A stretch of 64,000 nucleotides of DNA from contig NZ_JAGGMZ010000001.1 of NCBI RefSeq assembly GCF_017875735.1, forward strand, positions 248,001 through 312,000, written 5' to 3'. The translations under genes and the position numbers were made by a program. Of this stretch, positions 42,593-49,288 are shown piece after piece. Under the pieces are notes generated by a model. It was not told where the DNA came from. It saw only the letters and a program-made list of their open reading frames with translations, and did not search any database. Every line of letters begins with the position of its first letter. Positions within the stretch are counted from its first letter, which is position 1. The stretch is from Arthrobacter sp. CAN_C5. Lineage in GTDB: Bacteria; Actinomycetota; Actinomycetes; Actinomycetales; Micrococcaceae.

Positions 42593-43000
42593 ATGACAAA
42601 TGAGGAGACGCACCCATACCCCGGTCTAGTCAAGATTGCGTCAGAAGTGCAGCGGATCATCGACGACTTACCCGAGGGCGTGAGCGGAGCAATGGATCTA
42701 CGCAAACACTCTGTGCATATGAAACTACAAGGGCCAAAGTCGCCGGCCTTTGAGGTCGTGCTCGGCAGTGAGGTTCCTGACATCGTGTACGACTCGCGAT
42801 TCCTGGAGCGCGTCGCGATCGGTAGCGACATAGAGGAACATTTTGAATTTGCAAGAGAGACCGCTAGTGAAATAGTCGACTTCATTCTGAGTGGGAGGAA
42901 GGCCACTGAGCGCAAAAGCCGCATCTTCGGGCGGACCTACCTACACGTACCCTTGTCCGATGGCACTGAGTGGAAGATGAAAAAATTCTCTGCGAACTAA
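42593..43000 (+). CDS. Uncharacterised protein
   Basis: A 135 aa protein that I do not recognise. GGGAGGGGAGG lies upstream of the ATG at 42593, which is preferred over the upstream start at 42494. The sequence is acidic and mixed alpha/beta: YPGLVKIASEVQRIIDDLPE, MDLRKHSVHMKLQGPKSPAF, ETASEIVDFILSGRKATERK, TYLHVPLSDGTEWKMKKF. It is the last gene before the IS21 element on this side. Confidence 0.65.
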   Translation: MTNEETHPYPGLVKIASEVQRIIDDLPEGVSGAMDLRKHSVHMKLQGPKSPAFEVVLGSEVPDIVYDSRFLERVAIGSDIEEHFEFARETASEIVDFILSGRKATERKSRIFGRTYLHVPLSDGTEWKMKKFSAN

Positions 43001-43167
43001 ATCTTTGACCCTCGTGTTGCCTTCAACCAGCGCATCCGGCGCTCAAGATGCTCAACGCTCGATCCTTCAACCCGACGGCGCATTTCGCGTGCATTTGTGC
43101 AGTCCGCGTCAGGGAGAGCCGAAGGGTAGTGGAAGAATCGAGCGTATAGGGCCTTTGAACCGAACAT
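42997..43167 (-). CDS. Short ORF or gene fragment next to the IS21 end
   Basis: A minus-strand frame reads MFGSKALYARFFHYPSALPD, then REMRRRVEGSSVEHLERRMR and a Lys/Arg-rich end. It is protein-like but only 56 aa, and it is cut off from upstream sequence by the IS21 left end at 43225. It could be the tail of an interrupted gene. Confidence 0.35.
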   Translation of the reverse strand: MFGSKALYARFFHYPSALPDADCTNAREMRRRVEGSSVEHLERRMRWLKATRGSKI

Positions 43168-43342
43168 GGTGGATTGGCCCTCGTTTCTCGCGGAACTGTC
43201 TCGTATGGGTATGGCACTCTGAAATGGCCCCACTTAGGGGACTTTTAGCCGTTTGAAGTGGCCCCACCCTCGACCCGCCCGTAGCGTTCTTTTTGTCGGC
43301 CAAGACGAAGAGATCGGAACGGGTTTGAAAGAGAGATCGAGA

Positions 43343-44881
43343 GTGAAGCAATTCGAGCGTATCCGCCTTGATGCGAGGGATAAAGATATGTCGGTCAGAG
43401 AGTTGGCACGGGTGCACGGCGTTCACCGCCGTACCGTCCGGGCCGCGTTGGCGGAGGCCACGCCGCCGGCACGGAAGACGCCGGAGCGGAAGGCTCCGAA
43501 GCTGGGGCCCTGGGAGGACACCATCCGGGCCTGGTTGACCGCGGACCAGAAGTCACCGCGCAAACAGCGCCACACGGCCCGCCGGATCTGGCAGCGGCTG
43601 GTCGATGAACACGGCGTCGTGGTTGCCGAGTCCACGGTCGCCCACGCTGTGGCCAGGATCCGCCGCGGGCTCGTCGACACGCAGGCTGACGTCGCGGTCC
43701 CGCAGACCCACACCCCGGGCGGGGAAGCCGAGGTCGATTTCGGCGAGTTCCAGGCCGTGATCGGCGGCGTGCAGGCGAAGCTGTTCATGTTCGTGATGCG
43801 GCTGTCCTACTCCGGACGCGCCGCGCATGTGGCCTACGCGAACCAGTCGCAGGAGTCCTTTCTGGACGGGCATAACACCGCGTTCGAACGCTTCGGCGGG
43901 ATCCCGGCCAAAATGATCCGCTACGACAACCTCAAACCCGCTGTCACCACCGTGATCCTGGGCCGTGAACGGCTGGAAAACGAACGCTTCATCGCCCTGC
44001 GCTCCCATTACGGGTTCGACTCGTTCTTCTGCCTGCCCGGCATCGACGGCGCCCACGAAAAGGGCGGCGTCGAAGGTGAAGTCGGCAGGTTCCGCCGCCG
44101 CTGGCTGACCCCGGTTCCGGAGTTCGATACCCTGGCCGGGCTGAACGCGTATATGGCTGGCTGCGATGTCAAAGACGACCACCGCGTCATCACGGGCCGC
44201 CCCGTCACCGTCGGTGCCGCGGCAGCGGAGGAAGCCGGCATGCTTCGGCCGTTGCCGGCGGACACGTTCGAGGCCGCCTCGACGTTCTCGTTCAAGGCCG
44301 ACCACAAGTCCCAGGTCTGCGTCCGCCAGTCCTACTACTCGGTCCCGGCCCGCTATGCCGGGCGCCGGGTCAGCGTCCGGCTCGGTGCCCGCACCATCGA
44401 GATGTTCGCCGAAGGCGCCCGGATCGCGTCCCACGTCCGGGCCATCCACAAGTATTCCTACGTCCTGGAACTGGACCACTACCTTGAGGTCCTCACCCGC
44501 AAACCCGGCGCCCTGGCCGGGGCAACAGCGCTGATGGCCGCCCGCGCCTCCGGGGCCTTCACCGGAGCCCACCAGAAATACTGGGACAGGGCCCGGGCCG
44601 CGCTCGGCGACAAGGCCGGCACGAAGGCCCTGATCGAGGTCCTGCTGATGGCCCGGACCCTGCCGGCCGCCGCGGTCACCGGCGCCATGGAGAACGCCGT
44701 GAGGACCGGGGACTTCGACCCCGATCATCTGGCCATCCACGCCCGTGCCAGCCAGAGCTTCCACCACGTCCCGGCGGCGCTACCTGATGAAGTTTCCGGA
44801 CGGATCAGGCACCTGCCCGACCGCTGGGAGCCCTCGCTGGCCGGCTATGACGGGCTGCTGGCCGCGGCGGGCAGCCGATGA
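43343..44881 (+). CDS. istA: IS21-family transposase IstA
   Basis: A 512 aa DDE transposase. The N-terminal HTH is LDARDKDMSVRELARVHGVH plus RRTVRAALA. The rve core has Asp in EAEVDFGEFQ, Asp in MIRYDNLKPAV and Glu in HEKGGVEGEVGRFRRRWL. The C-terminal domain includes SYYSVPARYAGRRVSVRLGA. The start is probably GTG at 43343 (VKQFERIRLDAR). The stop overlaps the istB start (ATGA). Confidence 0.94.
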   Translation: MKQFERIRLDARDKDMSVRELARVHGVHRRTVRAALAEATPPARKTPERKAPKLGPWEDTIRAWLTADQKSPRKQRHTARRIWQRLVDEHGVVVAESTVAHAVARIRRGLVDTQADVAVPQTHTPGGEAEVDFGEFQAVIGGVQAKLFMFVMRLSYSGRAAHVAYANQSQESFLDGHNTAFERFGGIPAKMIRYDNLKPAVTTVILGRERLENERFIALRSHYGFDSFFCLPGIDGAHEKGGVEGEVGRFRRRWLTPVPEFDTLAGLNAYMAGCDVKDDHRVITGRPVTVGAAAAEEAGMLRPLPADTFEAASTFSFKADHKSQVCVRQSYYSVPARYAGRRVSVRLGARTIEMFAEGARIASHVRAIHKYSYVLELDHYLEVLTRKPGALAGATALMAARASGAFTGAHQKYWDRARAALGDKAGTKALIEVLLMARTLPAAAVTGAMENAVRTGDFDPDHLAIHARASQSFHHVPAALPDEVSGRIRHLPDRWEPSLAGYDGLLAAAGSR

Positions 44882-45681
44882 GCGCCGGGCAAGGACCGTC
44901 CATGGGCCAGCTCAGTGAGCCCGCCGCCGCGGCGGCGATCGGCGCAGCCTGCAAAACCCTGTATCTGAGAGGCACCGCGCAGGTCGCCGGGTCCATGGCA
45001 GCCGAAGCCGCCCGGCAGCGCCTCAGCCACCAGGCCTACCTCGCCGAGGTCCTGACCTATGAATGCGAGGAACGCGATAACCGCGCCCGGGCCCGGCGGA
45101 TCAAGGAAGCGAAGTTCCCTCGCAGCAAACGCCTCGAAGACCTGGACCTGGCCCAGATCCCTGACCTGCCGCCGGCGACCCTGACACACCTGGCCACCGG
45201 CGCGTGGATCGATGCCGGGGAACCACTGGTACTCCTCGGCAATTCCGGGACCGGGAAAACACACCTGCTCATCGGCCTGGGCATGGCCGCCGCCGAGCAG
45301 GGACGGCGGGTCCGCTACATCACCACGGCCGCGCTGGTCAACGAACTCGTCGAGGCTGCCGACAACAAGGAGCTATCAAAGCTGGTGGGCAAATACGCGC
45401 GCCTGGATCTCCTTTGCCTCGATGAGGTCGGCTACGTCAAGCTCGATACCCACGGCGCCGAGCTTTTGTTCCAGATCATCACGGCCAGGGAAGAACGGGC
45501 GTCCATCGCCTGCGCAAGCAACGCCCCGTTCAGCGAGTGGGGCCAGACGTTCACCGACCCGCGCCTCGCGGCGGCGGTCGTGGACCGGCTGACCTTCCGC
45601 GGCCACATCATCAACACCGGCACCGATTCCTACCGGCTGAAAACCACCCAACAGACCATCAACAAGTCCCGGCAAAACTGA
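44878..45681 (+). CDS. istB: IS21-family ATP-binding protein IstB
   Basis: A 267 aa AAA+ helper ATPase that directs target choice by IstA. Walker A is LLGNSGTGKTHLL, Walker B is LDLLCLDEVGYV, and the ending includes SNAPFSEWGQTFTDPRLAAA and VDRLTFRGHII. It starts at the ATG overlapping the istA stop, which shows translational coupling. Confidence 0.95.
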   Translation: MSAGQGPSMGQLSEPAAAAAIGAACKTLYLRGTAQVAGSMAAEAARQRLSHQAYLAEVLTYECEERDNRARARRIKEAKFPRSKRLEDLDLAQIPDLPPATLTHLATGAWIDAGEPLVLLGNSGTGKTHLLIGLGMAAAEQGRRVRYITTAALVNELVEAADNKELSKLVGKYARLDLLCLDEVGYVKLDTHGAELLFQIITAREERASIACASNAPFSEWGQTFTDPRLAAAVVDRLTFRGHIINTGTDSYRLKTTQQTINKSRQN

Positions 45682-46188
45682 CCGGAACACCAACAGGGTG
45701 GGGCCAAAACAAGCGGCGAACCCGGGGCCAAATCAACTTGCTATTCCCACTCGTACTTTTGTCTTGCATCGCATGGGTTGCGAGACGATCTGGAGTGGAG
45801 CGTTTAGGGCACCTTCACCGGGCAGTTTTGCGGGCGGGTCTTACGGGAATCAGAGTGCGCCTGCATAACGGCTTTGTCGAAGGGAAGGCATGAAGGTGGC
45901 GAGCTGGCCGGTGGGCGACCGGCTTGTGCAAACGATCGACCGCATCTTAAATGCCGAGATTCTCTTCTAGTCAGCCCGGTGCCTGTCCCTGATTCCGGAG
46001 GGTGCTCAATCAGGGACCGTGAGGAGAGCCCCCGCGAGGGGCCGGTTCACCCCGAGTCCTTGATCAACGGAATGATTGAGAGGTACGCCGCAAAACATCC
46101 GTAGCTGCAGGCGTTAGATAAGGGCGCGCCGCCGGATGTCGGGGACCGTCGGTAGGGTTGAGGGACCAGCAGAACTTAGGGGGACAGC
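45682..46188. other. IS21 right end and noncoding leader of the Pycsar operon
   Basis: 45697-45730 is the IS21 right end. The direct repeat copy at 45826-45851 follows. A plus-strand tail frame to 45893 (ERLGHLHRAVLRAGLTGIRV) has no start in the region and may be a fragment cut by the IS. The last 10 bases hold AGGGGGA, the ribosome binding site of pycC. Confidence 0.5.
45826..45851 (+). repeat. Direct repeat of 26 bp, right copy
   Basis: The partner of 39846-39871 (23 of 26 identical: TTTTGCGGGCGG, G in place of C, TCTTACG). It lies 360 bp upstream of pycC. Confidence 0.5.
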
Positions 46189-46890
46189 TTGTATCCCAGC
46201 ATCGAAAGCAGTGTCACTGACATCTTCAAAGAACCGTGGGCCATCACAGATGGACGCGTCGTGCCAAAGACGGACGACGTTGTGATGAAGAACGGAGGCA
46301 GGCGCGTTGACGCGACCTACCTGTACGCCGATCTTGCTGGCTCATCCAAAATGGCTAACTCGCTGCACAAAGAAACGACGGCCAAGATCATTCGGGCCTA
46401 CATCAACACGGCCTCACGTATTCTCCGCAACTTTGGCGGTGAGATCAGGAGCTTCGACGGCGACCGGGTTATGGCGATCTTTATGGGCGTGGACAAGGAG
46501 ACCAAGGCCGTTCGTGCTGCTCTTGCAATCAACTGGGCAGTGTTCGAAGTCTTGCGCCCCAAGATCAAAGAAAGCTGGAGTGACGGCGAGAAGTTCGCGA
46601 ACATCTGCCACGGAATCGGCATCGATACCGGTGAAGCTTTGATCGTCCGCGGCGGTGTGCGTGATCGCAACGACCTTATTTCCATAGGTAAAGCGCCAAA
46701 CCGTGCTGCCAAGCTCAGTGAAATCCGTGACGCTTACCAGCTCACCATTACTTCAGAGGTCTACGAGGCTATGGACAACGAAGTCGCCTTCACGGAAGAA
46801 GGTAAGAAGCTGTGGACGCAGGTTTATAACCGGAATGACAGCGGCGTGAACGAACGAGTCTTCCGCTCCCACGCTTACTGGGGTGTTTGA
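46189..46890 (+). CDS. pycC: Pycsar nucleotide cyclase PycC (class III cyclase)
   Basis: A 233 aa adenylate/guanylate-cyclase-fold enzyme. In Pycsar defence such cyclases respond to phage by making cCMP or cUMP. The metal-binding Asp residues are D48 in TYLYADLAGSSKMA and D92 in GGEIRSFDGDRVMAIFMG. The later NDLISIGKAPNRAAKLSEIR is the usual nucleotide-site region. Start is TTG at 46189 with AGGGGGA upstream. The assignment rests on the next gene, which encodes a PycTM effector and starts directly after this stop. Which base it uses cannot be read with certainty. Confidence 0.87.
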   Translation: MYPSIESSVTDIFKEPWAITDGRVVPKTDDVVMKNGGRRVDATYLYADLAGSSKMANSLHKETTAKIIRAYINTASRILRNFGGEIRSFDGDRVMAIFMGVDKETKAVRAALAINWAVFEVLRPKIKESWSDGEKFANICHGIGIDTGEALIVRGGVRDRNDLISIGKAPNRAAKLSEIRDAYQLTITSEVYEAMDNEVAFTEEGKKLWTQVYNRNDSGVNERVFRSHAYWGV

Positions 46891-47442
46891 GTGTTCGGCC
46901 GTAAGACTGATGAAGAGATCGCGCAGGAGGAGCATGACAAGGCCATAGAGACTGCCTGGCGCATCCACGGTGCACTCAGCGACTGGACCGGGAAGGTAGA
47001 TGCCAAGGCTACCTTCGCTTTCACCCTGGAGTCAGCCGGTGTCGCGACGGCCATTGCGCTAGCCGACGACAAGCGAGTGTTCGACGCTCTTGAAGGTCCA
47101 GTGCAAGAAATCCTCTACTTCGGCGGTCTTATCGCGCTGAGTATTGCTGCTGCATTCTCAGTGTGGGTAGTCATCCCTAGACTGCGTTATTTGAAGGTCA
47201 AGAAGGAATGGCCGAGCAACTTCATCTACTTCGGCCACCTGAAGTATTGGGACTACGAGGTGCTGCCGGGGGCGATAAGGAAAAAGGATCTCCTGCCCGT
47301 ACTGACGCACCAGATGGTGAAGATGAGCAAGATCTGTTGGCGGAAGCATGTCGCCGTGGTGATCTCGATGATCTTGGCAGTACTAGGCGGTGCCGCCCTC
47401 ATGGGTTGTGCCTTCATGGTGCAGTTCGGGTGGACGCCCTGA
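46891..47442 (+). CDS. pycTM: Pycsar membrane effector PycTM (DUF5706 type)
   Basis: A 183 aa protein with an N-terminal soluble segment (AWRIHGALSDWTGKVDAKAT), then hydrophobic helices at about residues 44-60, 75-97 and 147-173. Between helices lies the domain including SNFIYFGHLKYWDYEVLPG and LPVLTHQMVKMSKICWRKH. This is the layout of PycTM, which is thought to disrupt the membrane when it binds the cyclic pyrimidine nucleotide. It starts with GTG immediately after the pycC TGA, so translation is tightly coupled. Confidence 0.87.
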   Translation: MFGRKTDEEIAQEEHDKAIETAWRIHGALSDWTGKVDAKATFAFTLESAGVATAIALADDKRVFDALEGPVQEILYFGGLIALSIAAAFSVWVVIPRLRYLKVKKEWPSNFIYFGHLKYWDYEVLPGAIRKKDLLPVLTHQMVKMSKICWRKHVAVVISMILAVLGGAALMGCAFMVQFGWTP

Positions 47443-47564
47443 CCAAGCACGGCATCCCTGAAGACACCGAGCGCATGATGGCCCGTATGAATGCTGAGGT
47501 GAACCGTCCGATGGATCAGCTGGGAACGAATAAACAGCAACCGGCTTACTCGCTGTTGCGATAG
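47430..47564 (+). CDS. Possible third small ORF of the Pycsar operon
   Basis: Starting at a GTG that overlaps the end of pycTM by 13 bases, this frame encodes 44 aa (DALTKHGIPEDTERMMARMN, then AEVNRPMDQLGTNKQQPAYS and LLR). The amino-acid pattern looks natural and the start would be coupled to pycTM translation, but there is no clear ribosome binding site. It could also be the tail of an unrelated, lost gene. Confidence 0.35.
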   Translation: MDALTKHGIPEDTERMMARMNAEVNRPMDQLGTNKQQPAYSLLR

Positions 47565-47639
47565 GGGATCCTCTTATCGGACGCCGGTGTGAGTACACGG
47601 TTTTGTGGTGTCAGGTCGATCGGTGTTGGGTTCGAAATC

Positions 47640-48953
47640 TCACGGTGGCTCGGTGATCAGGCCCATCAGCTGGTTCAGGGGTGTGGCCGCGTCGGCGAAG
47701 ATGATGTCCGAAATGGCCTCGCTTCGTCTGCCGTCGAGCATTTGCGTGTTCTGCCGGTATTTTTCATGCAGCGTCGCATCGCTGAGGGGGACTTCAGGAT
47801 TTCCGTCGGTTGTTTCCACGGAATAGGAGTGCCCACTCTTAAGTGTGATTTGCACTTTCGCACGGCGCTGAGCGGGAAATTCTGCGGTCATATCTGCCGA
47901 TGGGACCAGTCTGATCTTTTGGGACAGGCGCAGCACATCTGCGTCGGTTCTCGGATGCAGGACGTTTTCGGGTATCAGTTTGCCGTGGACCAAGGCTGCG
48001 GCGAGGGCGTAGGGGAGGCTGTATTGTGCCTGTTCCGTGTTTTGCGGGGCCGCGGTGTGCAGGCGTGCTGCTGCGGCGAAGGTTGTTACCTCCACGTCGT
48101 CGATCTGATCAGCTTGTATAAGTTGATTGGCACGAATGGACAGACCGGCCTGCACAGCCGGGTGCGCCCATCGGCACACGGGGTAGATCTTGAAATATTG
48201 TTCTGTGATCCGCCAGCGTTGACCAAGGTCGTCGATTTCCGGGTGTGCCTCCATCAGCTCGGCTGGGGCTCCGGTGAAACCACCGGCTGCAAGGTATGCC
48301 GCATTGACGCCTGCCTGAGCGCCCCAGGCCGAACTGTCTTTGACCATCGTGGGGTGCTCGATTGACCGCATCATCGGCGCGCGGGGGGCGGAATATTCTG
48401 CGATTCCCAGTGCGTGCCGCGTCGCTTCGGGGTCCAGCCTGAGCAGGCGGGCGCCCACGGCGGCCGCGCCGAGGGCGTTCCACGCTCCCGAGCTGTGGTA
48501 GTCGGCAGCTGTCCGGTGGAGAACAATCCCTGCGCGCAGTGACACTTCGTAGGCAACGATCAGCCCCGCCAGGAGGTCTTCCACCGTTGTCAGGGAACGT
48601 TGGTCAGTGAAAGCGAGCACCGCGGGGAGCGCAGCCGCGCCGGCGTGGCCTTTTACCAGGCGGTGACCGTCGTGACCGTCCATTGAATCGATGGTTCCAG
48701 CGTTGGCTAGGGCGGCATAGGAGGCGCCGACTCGCCGACCGTCGAAAAGCAGGCGGGAGCTTTGTGCTGATCCGCCAGCCTGGCGGTAGGCGTGATCACG
48801 AATGATGTGAGACAGCGCAGTGGCTGTGCCGGCCACCGCAACCCCGATCAGGTCAAGCAGGCAGCGCCGCGCCTGGTGCAACACATCGGCAGGAAGGTCT
48901 TGCCCGCTGACTCCGTGGATGAAGTCAGTGATGCCCGAATACTGAGAATTCAC
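47640..48953 (-). CDS. MmgE/PrpD family protein
   Basis: A 437 aa all-helical plus small domain protein of the MmgE/PrpD family (2-methylcitrate dehydratase, cis-aconitate decarboxylase, iminodisuccinate epimerase). Family features are DLIGVAVAGTATALSHIIRD, MDGHDGHRLVKGHAGAAALP and the C-terminal PLSDATLHEKYRQN. I chose the GTG at 48953, which has GAAGGT upstream, over the first frame start at 49061. It is the last gene of the GntR-linked operon. The actual substrate is probably a small di- or tricarboxylic acid (inference). Confidence 0.88.
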   Translation of the reverse strand: MNSQYSGITDFIHGVSGQDLPADVLHQARRCLLDLIGVAVAGTATALSHIIRDHAYRQAGGSAQSSRLLFDGRRVGASYAALANAGTIDSMDGHDGHRLVKGHAGAAALPAVLAFTDQRSLTTVEDLLAGLIVAYEVSLRAGIVLHRTAADYHSSGAWNALGAAAVGARLLRLDPEATRHALGIAEYSAPRAPMMRSIEHPTMVKDSSAWGAQAGVNAAYLAAGGFTGAPAELMEAHPEIDDLGQRWRITEQYFKIYPVCRWAHPAVQAGLSIRANQLIQADQIDDVEVTTFAAAARLHTAAPQNTEQAQYSLPYALAAALVHGKLIPENVLHPRTDADVLRLSQKIRLVPSADMTAEFPAQRRAKVQITLKSGHSYSVETTDGNPEVPLSDATLHEKYRQNTQMLDGRRSEAISDIIFADAATPLNQLMGLITEPP

Positions 48954-49234
48954 GAAAGACCTTCGAAATGGTGGGGAAATTGACCCGGAAAGCCGGTCAA
49001 TAAGCCGTCTGTACGGCGTCGGGAGCCGGCGGCCGTTTCTTTTTCCAAGTGAGTGGCCCATGAAATGGGGGTCCGCCTGCGGGCTTCCAGCACCAACCCG
49101 GAGAAGTCGGCCAGCGCAAACTCCGCCGCCACGGCGATGTCGTCACCAATACGCTTGGAAACTTCAAGGCTGGCGTGCACATGATTGTCGAACAATGCTA
49201 GAGCTCCTCTATCCGAGAATGATGCGCTAACCAC
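48950..49234 (-). CDS. Small ORF between the oxidoreductase and MmgE/PrpD genes
   Basis: A 94 aa frame ending in GTGA, so that its stop overlaps the likely MmgE/PrpD start. That coupling speaks for a real gene. The sequence (ALFDNHVHASLEVSKRIGDD, IAVAAEFALADFSGLVLEAR) has no motif that I know. It may be a shrunken remnant. Confidence 0.4.
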   Translation of the reverse strand: MVSASFSDRGALALFDNHVHASLEVSKRIGDDIAVAAEFALADFSGLVLEARRRTPISWATHLEKETAAGSRRRTDGLLTGFPGQFPHHFEGLS

Positions 49235-49288
49235 AATGCTGTGGTGCGATCATTGCAACGCTGAACTTCGGGGTTGATCTCCTGAGCC

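Larger units (their letters stand above)
43225..45730 (+). mobile_element. IS21-family element
   Basis: It carries istA and istB. The ends contain repeated TGGCCCC units: at the left 43225 (TGGCCCCACTTAGG) and 43259-43267 (GTGGCCCCACCC), and at the right GGGTGGGGCCA near 45697-45708 and GGGGCCA ending at 45730. Paired repeats of this kind are typical of IS21 ends. I see no obvious target duplication. Confidence 0.87.

Noticed and set aside
43553-44767. A 404-residue minus-strand frame inside istA
   Set aside because: It is the antisense of the DDE transposase and has no motif of its own, despite its length.
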